This document shows positions 16,832-25,878 of a DNA stretch of 64,000 nucleotides, in pieces. The position numbers were made by a program, and so were the translations under genes. The stretch's first letter is position 1, and the number at the start of each line of letters is the position of its first letter. Below the pieces are notes generated by a model, which was not told where the DNA came from, made no database searches, and saw only the letters and a program-made list of their open reading frames with translations. Source of the DNA: Methylobacterium nodulans ORS 2060 (GTDB lineage Bacteria > Pseudomonadota > Alphaproteobacteria > Rhizobiales > Beijerinckiaceae); the NCBI RefSeq assembly GCF_000022085.1, contig NC_011894.1, positions 2,197,501 to 2,261,500 of the forward strand. The letters run 5' to 3'.

Positions 16832-16994
16832 GGCAGCCAACCCCGGCCCTCATGCTGAGGTGCTTGCGCAGCAAGCCTCGAAGCACGCCTGAACGCTGGT
16901 CCGAGGCTGTGGTGGGTGGGAGCACCGGTCCGGGGTGCTTCGAGGCTGCTACGCAGCACCTCAGCATGAGGAGCGGGGTTGGCTGCCACGCAGG
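16832..16994. repeat. Dispersed inverted repeat, family B copy 2
   Basis: Arms GTGGCAGCCAACCCCG and CGGGGTTGGCTGCCAC are inverse; inside, CTCATGCTGAGGTGCT pairs with AGCACCTCAGCATGAG, and CCTCGAAGCAC with GTGCTTCGAGG. Confidence 0.85.
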
Positions 16995-17101
16995 TCAGGC
17001 ATTCGGGCCCTCCGAAGCTCGCCGGTCTCCTCGCATCCATCCGCCGCCGCGCGCATCCAGCCGGCCTCCAGGGGCGGGGCCCCGGCAGGACGGACCCGTC
17101 G

Positions 17102-18472
17102 TCAGATGCTGGCCGAGTGCCGGCCCGGTCCCCGGGATAGCCGTGCGTCGAACACCGCGCTCGCGGACCGGACGAGGGTGCGCATGGCGTCGGGAACCTC
17201 GATGCGGTTGCCCACCCGATGCACGACGCCCGTGCAGGCCAGGTCGTCGAGCATGGCGAGCTCCCGCTCGAACACCGCTGCGGCCGCGACGCCGTGACGG
17301 TCGCAGATCGCATCGAGATCGGCGGCGAAGTCGCACATCAGGCGCTCGATCACCTCCCGGCGCAGGCGGTCCTCCGGCGTCATCACGAGGCCGCGCGCCG
17401 TCGCGAGGCGGCCCTGCCGCACCGCATCCTCGTAGGCTGCGATGTCCGCCAGGTTCTGCGCATAGCCCTGGGGCAGGCTGGAGATGGCCGATGCCCCGAA
17501 CCCGATCAGTGTCCCGGTCGCGTCCGTCGTATAGCCCTGGAAGTTCCGGCGCAGCCGACCGGCCGCCATCGCCAGGGCCAGCGGGTCGTCCGGCCGCGCG
17601 AAGTGGTCGAGCCCGACGCGCACATACCCTGCCCGGCCGAGCTGCAAGGCGGCTGCCTCGAATTGCGCGAGGCGCTCGCGGGTGCCGGGCATCGCCGCCT
17701 CCGGAAGGGCGCGCTGGTGCGGCTTCATCCAGGGGACGTGGCCATAGCCGAATACCGCGACCCGGTCCGGGGCGAGGCCGACCACGTGGTCGACCGTGGC
17801 GACGACGTTCTCCACCGTCTGGTGCGGCAGCCCGTACATCAGGTCGACATTCACCGCGTCGATGCCGGAGAAGCGCAGCCATTCGACGACCCGGGCGGTC
17901 TCTGCCACGGACTGGATGCGCCGGATCGTGCGCTGGACCTCCGGGTCCAGACTCTGCACCCCCAGGCTCGCCCGGGTGACGCCAATAGCCGCGAGGGTCT
18001 CGACATGGGCCGGCGTCAGCGTGCGGGGGTCGATCTCGACCGCGATCTCGATGTCCGGGGCGAAGGCGAAGCGACCGCGCAGGCGCTCGACCAGGCGGCG
18101 CATGTCGGAGCCGCGCAGCATGGTCGGGGTGCCGCCACCCCAGTGAAGGTGCCGGAGGGTCGGCCGGCCCGCGAGCCGGTCCGATACCAGGTCGATCTCG
18201 CGCTCCAGCGCCGCGACGTAAGCCTCGACCGGGCCGTAGCGGCGCACCACCTTGGTGTGGCAGCCGCAATAGAGGCAGAGCTCCGCGCAGAACGGCACGT
18301 GGATATAGGCGGAGAATTCCTCGCCGTCGCGCAGGCTCCCCAGCCACGCGCCGACGCTGTCGGGGCCGACATCGGACGTGAAGTGCGGGGCGGTGGGATA
18401 GCTGGTGTAGCGCGGGACGCGCTCGCCGCCGAGGCGGTCGATCAGGTCGGGGGTCATGGGCTCGGGGGTCAT
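17102..18472 (-). CDS. hemN: Oxygen-independent coproporphyrinogen III oxidase
   Basis: A 456-residue radical-SAM enzyme that decarboxylates coproporphyrinogen III to protoporphyrinogen IX without oxygen. The cluster motif is CAELCLYCGC (Cys62, 66, 69 and 71), followed by LHWGGGTPTML and the SAM-binding RASLGVQSLD. The C-terminal HemN domain has GFGASAISSL. Starts at 18472 and 18457 are both possible; the FNR box at 18507-18520 would place the transcription start close to the first one, which slightly favours 18457. It is divergent from ccoN and supplies heme when oxygen is low. Confidence 0.96.
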   Translation of the reverse strand: MTPEPMTPDLIDRLGGERVPRYTSYPTAPHFTSDVGPDSVGAWLGSLRDGEEFSAYIHVPFCAELCLYCGCHTKVVRRYGPVEAYVAALEREIDLVSDRLAGRPTLRHLHWGGGTPTMLRGSDMRRLVERLRGRFAFAPDIEIAVEIDPRTLTPAHVETLAAIGVTRASLGVQSLDPEVQRTIRRIQSVAETARVVEWLRFSGIDAVNVDLMYGLPHQTVENVVATVDHVVGLAPDRVAVFGYGHVPWMKPHQRALPEAAMPGTRERLAQFEAAALQLGRAGYVRVGLDHFARPDDPLALAMAAGRLRRNFQGYTTDATGTLIGFGASAISSLPQGYAQNLADIAAYEDAVRQGRLATARGLVMTPEDRLRREVIERLMCDFAADLDAICDRHGVAAAAVFERELAMLDDLACTGVVHRVGNRIEVPDAMRTLVRSASAVFDARLSRGPGRHSASI

Positions 18473-18506
18473 GGGCGCAGGCTGCGCCGCGAGCGGGGAG
18501 GGCGCC

Positions 18507-18520
18507 TTGAGCTAAATCAA
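18507..18520 (-). promoter_or_regulatory. FNR/FixK-type box, hemN
   Basis: TTGAGCTAAATCAA, one mismatch to consensus. The centre is about 41 bases before the annotated hemN start. Confidence 0.75.
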
Positions 18521-18581
18521 GCCGCCGGCCGGCGATGCCGATCCTGCATCCGCCCGGGGCGCCGGCTCGTCGGGCGTCCGC

Positions 18582-18595
18582 TTGATCCACATCAA
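18582..18595 (+). promoter_or_regulatory. FNR/FixK-type box, ccoNOQP
   Basis: TTGATCCACATCAA, perfect consensus, 70 bp before ccoN. A class II start would be near 18630. Confidence 0.88.
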
Positions 18596-18665
18596 GGCCG
18601 GGGGGCGGGGCGTGCCGGATAAGCGCTGGTCCGCGCGGCGATCCGCGCCTTCCCGCGAGCGAGCC

Positions 18666-20318
18666 ATGGCCTCAGCCCCTGCCAGCAAATACATGACCGA
18701 GGGCGAGGCCGGCCTCAGCGCGGCCCTCGCCCTCGGCTTCCTCCTCAGCCTGGTCGCCGCCGCCAAGGCCGTCGACGCCCCCTTCGCCGCCCACGCCCTG
18801 CTGTTTGCCGCCGCCAGCGCCGCCGGCCTCCTCGCCATCCTGCGCCGCTACGCCGCCCGCGGGCCCGATCCCATCCCGCAGGAGATCGCCGGCAAGCCCA
18901 ACTACGCGCTCGGCCCCATCAAGGTCGCCGCCCTCGCCGCCCTCGGCTGGGGCCTCGCCGGCTTCCTGGTCGGCTGCCTGATCGCCTTCCAGCTCTGGGC
19001 CCCCGCCCTCAATCTCGGCCTCGACGCCACCACCTTCGGCCGCCTGCGCCCGCTGCACACCTCCGCGGTGATCTTCGCCTTCGGCGGCAACGTGCTCATC
19101 GCCACCTCCCTCTACGTCGTGCAGCGCACCTGCCGGGTCCGGCTCGCCGGCGACCTCAGCCCCTGGTTCGTCGTGCTCGGCTACAACCTGTTCATCGTGA
19201 TGGCCGCCACCGGCTACCTGATGGGCGTCACCCAGTCCAAGGAATACGCCGAGCCCGAATGGTACGCCGATCTCTGGCTCACCCTCGTCTGGGTCGTCTA
19301 TCTCCTCGTCTTCCTGGCCACCCTGCGCAAGCGCAAGGAGCCCCACATCTTCGTGGCCAACTGGTTCTATCTCGCCTTCATCGTCACCATCGCGATGCTC
19401 CACATCGTCAACAACCTCGCGCTCCCGGTCTCGCCGTTCGGCTCCAAGTCCTACCCGATCTTCTCCGGCGTCCAGGACGCGCTGATCCAGTGGTGGTACG
19501 GCCACAACGCCGTCGGCTTCTTCCTCACCGCCGGCTTCCTCGCCATCATGTACTACTTCATCCCGAAGCGGGCCGCGCGGCCGATCTATTCCTACCGGCT
19601 CTCCATCATCCACTTCTGGGCCCTGATCTTCATGTACATCTGGGCCGGGCCGCACCACCTGCACTACACCGCGCTGCCCGACTGGGCCCAGACGCTCGGC
19701 ATGACCTTCTCGGTCATGCTGTGGATGCCCTCCTGGGGCGGCATGATCAACGGCCTGATGACCCTCTCGGGCGCCTGGGACCGCTTGCGCACCGACCCCA
19801 TCCTGCGCCTGATGGTGGTGTCGCTGGCCTTCTACGGCATGGCGACCTTCGAGGGCCCGCTGATGTCGGTCAAAGCCGTCAACGCGCTCAGCCACTACAC
19901 CGACTGGACCATCGGCCACGTGCATGCCGGCGCGCTCGGCTGGGTCGCCTACATCTCGTTTGGCGCCCTCTACTGCCTGGTGCCCTGGCTGTGGAACCGC
20001 CGCGAGGTCTATTCCCTGCGCCTGGTCGAGTGGCACTTCTGGCTCTCGACGCTGGGCATCGTGCTCTACATCTGCTCGATGTGGGTCGCCGGCATCATGC
20101 AGGGCCTGATGTGGCGGGCCTACAACAGCTTCGGCTTCCTCGAATACTCCTTCGTCGAGACGGTCGCGGCGATGCAGCCCTACTATCTGGTGCGGGCGCT
20201 CGGCGGCACGCTGTTCCTGATCGGCGCGCTGATCATGGCCTACAACCTCGCCATGACCATCCGCGGCCGGGAAGCCCCCGCCCCCGTCCCCGGCGCCGCC
20301 CTCGCGCCGGCCGCCTGA
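18666..20318 (+). CDS. ccoN: cbb3-type cytochrome oxidase subunit I
   Basis: A 550-residue catalytic subunit of the high-affinity cbb3 oxidase in the inner membrane, reducing oxygen to water while pumping protons. About twelve helices. Heme and copper ligands are visible: [15 protein letters not shown] (low-spin heme), [17 protein letters not shown] and [15 protein letters not shown] (CuB), and [16 protein letters not shown] (high-spin heme region). The start [10 protein letters not shown] at 18666 is chosen over upstream in-frame codons because those lie in the FNR-box promoter. First gene of ccoNOQP; the assembly genes ccoGHIS are not in the window. Confidence 0.97.
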   Translation: MASAPASKYMTEGEAGLSAALALGFLLSLVAAAKAVDAPFAAHALLFAAASAAGLLAILRRYAARGPDPIPQEIAGKPNYALGPIKVAALAALGWGLAGFLVGCLIAFQLWAPALNLGLDATTFGRLRPLHTSAVIFAFGGNVLIATSLYVVQRTCRVRLAGDLSPWFVVLGYNLFIVMAATGYLMGVTQSKEYAEPEWYADLWLTLVWVVYLLVFLATLRKRKEPHIFVANWFYLAFIVTIAMLHIVNNLALPVSPFGSKSYPIFSGVQDALIQWWYGHNAVGFFLTAGFLAIMYYFIPKRAARPIYSYRLSIIHFWALIFMYIWAGPHHLHYTALPDWAQTLGMTFSVMLWMPSWGGMINGLMTLSGAWDRLRTDPILRLMVVSLAFYGMATFEGPLMSVKAVNALSHYTDWTIGHVHAGALGWVAYISFGALYCLVPWLWNRREVYSLRLVEWHFWLSTLGIVLYICSMWVAGIMQGLMWRAYNSFGFLEYSFVETVAAMQPYYLVRALGGTLFLIGALIMAYNLAMTIRGREAPAPVPGAALAPAA

Positions 20319-20345
20319 TCCCCTCGCACACGAAAGACCCCGGCC

Positions 20346-21089
20346 ATGGCCCTCGCCCCGCCCGGCCTCTGGAAGAGGCACGAGCTCTTCGAGACCAACT
20401 CCATCCTGCTGCTGCTCGGCACCCTGCTCGTGGTGGCGCTCGGCGGCCTGATCGAGATCGTGCCGCTGTTCTACCTCAAGAGCACCATCGAGACGGTCGA
20501 GGGCGTGCGGCCCTACACGCCGCTCGAACTGGCCGGCCGCAACATCTACGTGCGCGAGGGCTGCTATCTCTGCCACAGCCAGATGATCCGGCCGCTGCGC
20601 GACGAGGTCGAGCGCTACGGCCATTTCTCGCTCGCCGCCGAGAGCCTGTACGACCATCCCTTCCAGTGGGGCTCGAAGCGCACCGGGCCGGATCTCGCCC
20701 GGGTCGGGGGCAAGTATTCGGACGAGTGGCACCGCGAGCATCTGCGGGATCCGCGCGCGGTGGTGCCCGGCTCGATCATGCCGGCCTATGCCTTCCTGGA
20801 GCGGCCGCTCGAGGCCGAGGCCATCGCGGACGACCTCGTGGCCCAGCGGCGGCTGGGCGTGCCCTACAGCCCGGCGATGATCGCCCGGGCCCGCGCCGAC
20901 CTGCACGCCCAGCTCGATCCGGACGGCCCGGGCGCCGCCGGGCTGCAGCAGCGCTATCCCGGGGCGGGGCTGCACCGGCCCGGCGGGCGCGGCCCGGTGA
21001 GCGAGCTCGATGCCCTGGTCGCCTACCTGCAGGTGCTGGGCACCATGGTGGATTTCAAGCTCTACGACGCGCAGCAGAACCTGAGGTGA
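20346..21089 (+). CDS. ccoO: cbb3-type cytochrome oxidase subunit II
   Basis: A 247-residue membrane-anchored monoheme cytochrome c. One transmembrane helix (about residues 19-42), then the heme-binding motif CYLCH (Cys73, Cys76, His77) and the conserved [20 protein letters not shown]. Met ligand region [12 protein letters not shown] follows. It passes electrons from CcoP to CcoN. It begins 27 bp after ccoN. Confidence 0.97.
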   Translation: MALAPPGLWKRHELFETNSILLLLGTLLVVALGGLIEIVPLFYLKSTIETVEGVRPYTPLELAGRNIYVREGCYLCHSQMIRPLRDEVERYGHFSLAAESLYDHPFQWGSKRTGPDLARVGGKYSDEWHREHLRDPRAVVPGSIMPAYAFLERPLEAEAIADDLVAQRRLGVPYSPAMIARARADLHAQLDPDGPGAAGLQQRYPGAGLHRPGGRGPVSELDALVAYLQVLGTMVDFKLYDAQQNLR

Positions 21090-21093
21090 TGCC

Positions 21094-21243
21094 GTGAGCT
21101 ACGATCTCGCCGCCCGCTTCGCGCAGACCAGCGGCCTTCTCTACTTCGTGGGGCTGTTTGCCGGCGCCCTCCTGTACGCGCTGTGGCCGCGCCACCAGGG
21201 CCGGTTCGACGCCGCCGCCCGCCTGCCGCTGGATGAGGAGTGA
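21094..21243 (+). CDS. ccoQ: cbb3-type cytochrome oxidase subunit IV
   Basis: A 49-residue protein from a GTG start four bases after the ccoO stop. It starts VSYDLAARFAQTSGLLYFVG, has a single transmembrane helix (about residues 14-31, LLYFVGLFAGALLYALWP) and ends in an acidic tail LPLDEE, matching CcoQ/FixQ in length and layout. CcoQ stabilises the oxidase. The stop overlaps the region just before ccoP. Confidence 0.88.
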   Translation: MSYDLAARFAQTSGLLYFVGLFAGALLYALWPRHQGRFDAAARLPLDEE

Positions 21244-21248
21244 GCCCC

Positions 21249-22130
21249 ATGGCCGACGCATCCCCTTCCTCCGCGGACCGGCCCGGCGCCCCCGCCACCA
21301 CGGGGCACGAGTGGGACGGGATCCGGGAATACAACAACCCGCTGCCGCGCTGGTGGCTGTACGGGCTGTACGCGACGATCGTCTGGGCGGTGGGGTACTG
21401 GATCGCCTATCCGGCCTGGCCGCTCGTGGCCGATCACAGCCGCGGGCTGCTGGGCTATTCGAGCCGGGCGGCGGTGCTGGCGGAGCTGGCGCAGACCCGG
21501 CAGGCGCGGGCGCTGCTGGGCCAGGACCGGCTGGCGGCGGCGGAGCTGGGCGCGATCGCGGCGGATCCGGGGCTGCGGGCGCTGGCGCAGGCCACCGGCC
21601 AGGCGGCGTTCGGGGACAATTGCGCGGGCTGCCACGGCAGCGCGGCCACGGGCCGGCTGGGCTATCCGAACCTGCAGGACGACGACTGGCTCTGGGGCGG
21701 GACGCTGGAGGAGATCGCCCGGACGATCCGGGTGGGGATCCGCTCGGGCCATGCCGAGACCCGCGCGGGCGAGATGCCGGCCTTCGGGCGGGACGGGCTC
21801 TTGACGCGGGCGGAGATCGCGACGGTGGCCAACTACGTGCTGTCCTGGTCGGGCCGGGCCTTCGCCGCGGATCTGAGCCTGGCCACGGGCGCCGAGCTCT
21901 TCGCCCAGAACTGCGCGGCCTGCCACGGCGAGCAGGGCCGGGGCAATCCGGAGCTCGGCGCGCCGAACCTGACCGATGCGGTCTGGCTGTACGGCGCTGC
22001 GCCCCCGCAGGTGACGGCGACGATCAGCGGCGGCCGCGCGGGGGTGATGCCGAGCTGGGAGGGCCGGCTCGACACCGCCACCATCAAGTCCCTCGCCGTC
22101 TACCTGCACAGCCTCGGCGGCGGGAAATAA
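21249..22130 (+). CDS. ccoP: cbb3-type cytochrome oxidase diheme subunit III
   Basis: A 293-residue membrane-anchored diheme cytochrome c, the electron entry subunit. It has the CcoP N-terminus HEWDGIREYNNPLPRWWL and one helix (about 36-53), then two CxxCH heme sites: CAGCH (Cys125-His129) and CAACH (Cys222-His226), with GEMPAFGRDG and GVMPSWEGRL supplying Met ligands. The ATG at 21249 follows GAGGAG; the GTG at 21240 overlaps the ccoQ stop and is less likely. Last gene of the operon. Confidence 0.96.
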   Translation: MADASPSSADRPGAPATTGHEWDGIREYNNPLPRWWLYGLYATIVWAVGYWIAYPAWPLVADHSRGLLGYSSRAAVLAELAQTRQARALLGQDRLAAAELGAIAADPGLRALAQATGQAAFGDNCAGCHGSAATGRLGYPNLQDDDWLWGGTLEEIARTIRVGIRSGHAETRAGEMPAFGRDGLLTRAEIATVANYVLSWSGRAFAADLSLATGAELFAQNCAACHGEQGRGNPELGAPNLTDAVWLYGAAPPQVTATISGGRAGVMPSWEGRLDTATIKSLAVYLHSLGGGK

Positions 22131-22163
22131 CACCACCGGTCATTGGACATGACCGTTGGTATC
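22131..22163 (-). repeat. Repeat family A fragment
   Basis: ACCGGTCATTGGACATGACCGTTGGTATC; the third hairpin of the family (ACGGTCAT / ATGACCGT type) joined to the GGTATC end. Confidence 0.6.
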
Positions 22164-22164
22164 C

Positions 22165-22338
22165 GCCCCTGTCCCGGGCGCATGCAGCGCCAGCGGAATG
22201 CGACCCGGGACCCAGCACGAGAGCTCGCCGCGGAGCGGCTCAGCCTTTCAGCAGCGGTGCTGACGAACGGGCGCTTCGCGACTTCGTCTGCTGGTTCCCG
22301 GATCTCCTTCCGCTGTCGCTCCAATCGTCCGGGAAAGA
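22165..22338 (+). repeat. Dispersed inverted repeat, family C copy 2
   Basis: Starts GTCCCGGGCGCATGCAGCGC, continues CAGCGGAATGCGACCCGGGA, and ends CCCGGATCTCCTTCCGCTGT, CGTCCGGGAAAG. The two ends are inverse to each other. The copy at 46262-46497 carries the same blocks in opposite orientation. Confidence 0.75.
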
Positions 22339-22390
22339 AAAGATAAGCGAACGAAGCGTTGGCCTGCCAACGCAAGTCTGCTTAGGCCCA

Positions 22391-22430
22391 GCCCTGTCGG
22401 GCCTTGATCTGGATCAAGGCCCGACAGGGC
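22391..22430 (+). promoter_or_regulatory. FNR/FixK box inside a 40-bp perfect palindrome
   Basis: The box TTGATCTGGATCAA (22404-22417) is the centre of a perfect inverted repeat with 19-bp arms (GCCCTGTCGGGCCTTGATC and its complement) around TG. It lies 142 bp before the CBS-domain gene at 22559. The symmetry extends far beyond what an FNR site needs, so the stretch can also form a stable hairpin in RNA or DNA. Confidence 0.85.
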
Positions 22431-22558
22431 CGGCGATCGGTACGAGAAGACTGCCGATGCCCGGGCCCCGTGCCGGAGGGCCATGCGGGCCGGTCCCCGC
22501 AGGGCGAAAAGCCTCCGCGGCCCATCGGCAAGCCGCCCAGTCCCGTCGGAGCCCTCTC

Positions 22559-23005
22559 ATGCCCGATCGCAGCGTCACCGAGTTCCTCGCCGGACGTCCC
22601 TTGCGCAGCGTGACCGGGAATTTCACGGTCGCGCGGGTCTGCCTGCGCCTGCGGGAATACGGCGTGGGAGCCCTCGTCGTCCTGGAAGAGCGGCGGCTCG
22701 TCGGCATCATCAGCGAGCGGGACGTCGCGACGCGTGTTATCGCCGGCCATCGCGACCCCATGCTCACGCTCGTGCGTGAGGTGATGACCCGCGACCCGGA
22801 GACCATCGCGGCGGAGGCGAGCTTGGCGGAGGCATACCGGCGCATGCTGACCGGGGGCTTCAGGCACCTGCCCGTGATGCGGGGCCAGGAGGTCATCGGA
22901 ATGATCTCGCTTTGCGATATCCCGGTGAGGGGCGACATTTCGATGAGGGGCGACATGGCGCCGCTCTCGCACGAGGCCCTCGACCCGGTCCTGGCGCTCG
23001 GATGA
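22559..23005 (+). CDS. CBS-domain pair protein
   Basis: A 148-residue soluble protein made of two CBS domains: residues 8-60 (LAGRPLRSVTGNFTVARVCL ... GIISERDVATRVI) and 70-130 (VREVMTRDPETIAAEASLAE ... EVIGMISLCDI). CBS pairs bind adenine nucleotides or NAD(H) and sense energy state. A stand-alone protein of this type beside cbb3 oxidase and fixLJ, with its own FNR box, suggests a sensor role in low-oxygen metabolism. Target unknown. It contains the repeated RGDISMRGDM near the end. Confidence 0.85.
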   Translation: MPDRSVTEFLAGRPLRSVTGNFTVARVCLRLREYGVGALVVLEERRLVGIISERDVATRVIAGHRDPMLTLVREVMTRDPETIAAEASLAEAYRRMLTGGFRHLPVMRGQEVIGMISLCDIPVRGDISMRGDMAPLSHEALDPVLALG

Positions 23006-23155
23006 GGTGAGGGGCGGGGAGCTTCCCCTCCGACGGGCTCGCCAGGGGGCCGCAGCCGAAGCGCTGCCCGACGCTCCTCTCCCCGCCCGCATCCTCCGGA
23101 CCGGCCTGCCGCGCGAGCCTCCCGGGCGGCTTGGAGGACGAGGCGCGCTCGATCT

Positions 23156-24730
23156 ATGCTGCTCGGGGAAGTCCCCGGGCTGGAGGAGTGCTTGGATCAC
23201 CCAACCGCCGCGGCCGAAGCAGGCCGGCTTGCCGGCGCCGCCGAGCGTCAGTTCGATACCGTGACGGAGGTCGCGGTCGTCACGCTCGACCGGGACGGGC
23301 GGGTGACGGGCTGGTATCCCGGCCCCGAGCACGTCAGCGGATGGCACGAGGGTGCGCTCGTCGGGCGGCACCTGTCGGTGTTCTTCCCCGAGGAGGACGT
23401 GGCCGCGGGCAAGCCGGAACGGGTCCTCGCCATCGCGCGGGAGACCGGCCGCTACGAGGAGCAGGGCGTGCGTCTGGGCGCCCGGGGCCAGCCCTACCTC
23501 GGCAAGGTCCTGGTCATGCCGTTGCGAGATGCGTCGGGCGAGGTCCTGGGCTTCACCAAGGTGATCTGGAGCGTGACGGAGAGGGTTGCTGCCGAGGAGG
23601 CACTGCGCACCCGCGAGGCGCATCTGCGCTCCATCCTGGAGACCATCCCCGATGCGATGATCGTCATCGACGAGCAGGCCCGCATCCAGTCCTTCAGCGC
23701 CACGGCGGTGCGCCAGTTCGGCTACGAGCCGGACGAGGTCATCGGCCGGAACGTGAGCCTGCTGATGCCGGAGCCCTACCGGAGCCAGCACGACGGCTAC
23801 ATGGCCCGCTACCTCGCCACCGGGGAGCGGCGCATCATCGGCATCGGGCGCGTCGTGGTGGGGCAGCGAAAGGACGGCTCGACCTTCCCGATGGAACTCG
23901 CCGTCGGCGAGATGCGCTCGGGCGGCGTGCGCTACTTCACCGGCTTCATCCGCGACCTCACCGAGCGCCAGCGCACCGAGACCCGCCTGCAGGAGCTGCA
24001 ATCCGAGCTTGTCCACATGTCCCGCTTCACGGCGCTCGGCGAGATGGCCTCGACGCTGGCTCACGAGATCAACCAGCCCCTGACGGCCATCGCCAGCTAC
24101 CTCAAGGGCTGCCGGCGCCTGCTGCAGCGGATGCAGGGGCCCGAGGTGCCGCTGCTCGCCGATGCCGTCGGACAGGCCGCCGACCAGGCGCTGCGGGCCG
24201 GGCAGGTGATCCGGCATCTGCGCGAGTTCGTCGCCCGGGGCGAGAGCGAGCGCCACATTGAGGGGCTGCCCAAGCTGATCGAGGAGGCGAGCGCGCTCGC
24301 CCTGGTGGGCGCCAAGGAGCGGGGGGTGCGCGTCACCTTCGCGTTCGACCCGGACGCGCCGCTCGTGCTCGCGGACCGGATCCAGGTGCAGCAGGTCCTG
24401 CTGAACCTGATCCGCAACGCCATCGAGGCGATGCAGGAGACGCCTCGGCGGGAGCTCGTGGTGAGGACGCGGGCTCGCCCGGCCGAGGGCTTGGTCGAGA
24501 TCGTCGTATCGGATACCGGGACCGGCATCGCGCCCGAGATCGCCTCGCAGCTCTTCCAGCCGTTCGTGACCACGAAGGCGCGCGGGATGGGGGTCGGCCT
24601 CTCCATCTGCCGCACCATCGTCGAATCCCACGGGGGGAAGATCTGGGTCGAGTCGAGGCCGGGGCAGGGGGCCGACTTCCGGTTCACGCTGCGCGCGGTC
24701 GACAGGAAGGAGCTGGACGATGTCAGGTGA
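23156..24730 (+). CDS. fixL: Oxygen sensor histidine kinase FixL
   Basis: A 524-residue soluble kinase. PAS 1 spans about residues 30-145. PAS 2 (about 152-272) is the heme domain: QHDGYMARY contains the heme-ligand His212, and [20 protein letters not shown] the oxygen-sensing Arg232, as in Bradyrhizobium FixL. The phosphorylated His303 is in [21 protein letters not shown] and G boxes ([19 protein letters not shown]) complete the ATPase. When oxygen leaves the heme, FixL phosphorylates FixJ. No transmembrane segment is seen. A TTG at 23192 has a perfect GGAGGAG five bases upstream and may be the real start. It overlaps fixJ by 11 bp. Confidence 0.93.
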   Translation: MLLGEVPGLEECLDHPTAAAEAGRLAGAAERQFDTVTEVAVVTLDRDGRVTGWYPGPEHVSGWHEGALVGRHLSVFFPEEDVAAGKPERVLAIARETGRYEEQGVRLGARGQPYLGKVLVMPLRDASGEVLGFTKVIWSVTERVAAEEALRTREAHLRSILETIPDAMIVIDEQARIQSFSATAVRQFGYEPDEVIGRNVSLLMPEPYRSQHDGYMARYLATGERRIIGIGRVVVGQRKDGSTFPMELAVGEMRSGGVRYFTGFIRDLTERQRTETRLQELQSELVHMSRFTALGEMASTLAHEINQPLTAIASYLKGCRRLLQRMQGPEVPLLADAVGQAADQALRAGQVIRHLREFVARGESERHIEGLPKLIEEASALALVGAKERGVRVTFAFDPDAPLVLADRIQVQQVLLNLIRNAIEAMQETPRRELVVRTRARPAEGLVEIVVSDTGTGIAPEIASQLFQPFVTTKARGMGVGLSICRTIVESHGGKIWVESRPGQGADFRFTLRAVDRKELDDVR

Positions 24731-25337
24731 GGCGGTCGTGCACGTGGTCGACGATGACCTGGCGGTCCGGCAGTCCCTCGCCTTCCTGCTCGCCTCGGAC
24801 GGCCTGCCCGTGCGCCTGCACGAATCAGCCACCGCGTTCCTGGACAGCATGGCCGAGGTGACGGGCTGCATCGTCACCGACATCCGCATGCCCGGCGTGG
24901 ACGGCATCGAGCTCCTCCGGCGCCTCAAGCAGTGGGACAGCCCGCCTCCCGTCATCGTGATGACCGGCCACGCGGACGTGCCGCTCGCGGTGGAGGCCAT
25001 GAAGCAGGGCGCCGTCGATTTCATCGAGAAGCCCTTCGACGACGACGCCTTCCTCGCGGCCGTGCGGTCCGCCCTGGATCGCTCGCGGCGCAGCGCGGTG
25101 CATGACGAGGTCGTCTCGGCCATCGTTCGGCGCATCGCGTCGCTCTCGCAGCGGGAGCGCCAGGTGATGGACGAGCTCGTCGCCGGCAAGGCCAACAAGG
25201 TGATCGGCCGCGATCTCGGCATCAGCCCGCGGACGGTGGAGATCCATCGCGCCAACCTCATGGCGAAGATGCAGGCCGGCAGCCTGTCCGAGCTGGTGCG
25301 AATGGCCCTCGCGGCAGAGCGTCACCGCGACGGGTGA
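24720..25337 (+). CDS. fixJ: Response regulator FixJ
   Basis: A 205-residue regulator. The receiver domain (residues 5-120) has the acidic pocket VVDDD, phospho-acceptor Asp54 in [13 protein letters not shown], Thr in VIVMTGHAD and Lys in FIEKPFDDD. The LuxR-type helix-turn-helix (about 138-198) reads [20 protein letters not shown] then [17 protein letters not shown]. In rhizobia phosphorylated FixJ activates fixK, whose product binds TTGAT-N4-ATCAA boxes. It overlaps fixL, so the two are translated together. Confidence 0.94.
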   Translation: MSGEAVVHVVDDDLAVRQSLAFLLASDGLPVRLHESATAFLDSMAEVTGCIVTDIRMPGVDGIELLRRLKQWDSPPPVIVMTGHADVPLAVEAMKQGAVDFIEKPFDDDAFLAAVRSALDRSRRSAVHDEVVSAIVRRIASLSQRERQVMDELVAGKANKVIGRDLGISPRTVEIHRANLMAKMQAGSLSELVRMALAAERHRDG

Positions 25338-25372
25338 GCCCCGCCGGGCCCGGCACTCCTCCGGCGAACCGG

Positions 25373-25386
25373 TTGAGGCAAATCAA
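25373..25386 (+). promoter_or_regulatory. FNR/FixK-type box, lone receiver gene
   Basis: TTGAGGCAAATCAA, one mismatch, 56 bp before the start at 25442 and just after the fixJ stop. A class II start site near 25421 would give a short leader. Confidence 0.8.
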
Positions 25387-25441
25387 GGCACCCCCGCGGC
25401 CCGCGGCCTAGGGTCGGATCAATCGAGGATCCAGGCCCGCC

Positions 25442-25819
25442 ATGCCAGCACCTACGGGACCTGTCCTCGTCGTCGACGACGACGAGGCTGTCCGCCACTC
25501 CCTCAAATTCGTCCTGGAGCTCGAAGGGCTCGACGTGCGGCTGTACGAGGACGCCACCCAACTCCTCCGGGAGGCCGGATTGCCGGGAACCGGATGCCTG
25601 GTCGTCGACTACCACCTGCCGGGCATGGACGGGGTCGAGCTCGTCAACCGCCTCCGCGACCGTCAGGTCGCCTTGCCCGCCATCCTGATCACCGGCCGGT
25701 CGACCGAGGATCTTCGGCGACGGGCCGCCCGCGCAGGCTTCCGGAGGCTCGTCGAGAAGCCGTTCGAGGACGGATCGCTCCTCGACGGAATCCGTGATGC
25801 GCTGGCCGCATCCGCGTGA
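25442..25819 (+). CDS. Single-domain response regulator, FixJ-receiver-like
   Basis: A 125-residue protein that is only a receiver: VLVVDDDEAVRHSLKFVLEL, phospho-acceptor Asp56 in CLVVDYHLPGMDG, LITGRSTED and VEKPFEDGSLLDG. It has no output domain. It resembles the FixJ receiver but has the active-site neighbourhood DYHLPG instead of DIRMPG. Having an FNR/FixK box of its own directly after fixLJ, it could act as a phosphate sink that feeds back on FixL, a role filled by unrelated proteins such as FixT elsewhere; this is inference. Confidence 0.88.
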   Translation: MPAPTGPVLVVDDDEAVRHSLKFVLELEGLDVRLYEDATQLLREAGLPGTGCLVVDYHLPGMDGVELVNRLRDRQVALPAILITGRSTEDLRRRAARAGFRRLVEKPFEDGSLLDGIRDALAASA

Positions 25820-25878
25820 GGCCGAACCTGAAGAGCCCTGCGACCGGGACGTGGCGGCGAGGAGGGAGGGAGCAAGCC

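Larger units (their letters stand above)
16652..17101. other. 450-bp spacer of dispersed repeats
   Basis: Convergent gap between nnrU and hemN with no gene. It contains a diverged family A repeat (16652-16770) and a family B repeat (16832-16994). Confidence 0.7.
22131..22403. other. 270-bp spacer with repeats
   Basis: Contains a fragment of repeat family A (22131-22163) and a family C copy (22165-22338). No gene. Confidence 0.6.

Noticed and set aside
18672..20975. 767-codon frame antisense to ccoN/ccoO
   Set aside because: Shadow of conserved cbb3 genes; low-complexity Gly/Asp/Glu-rich translation.
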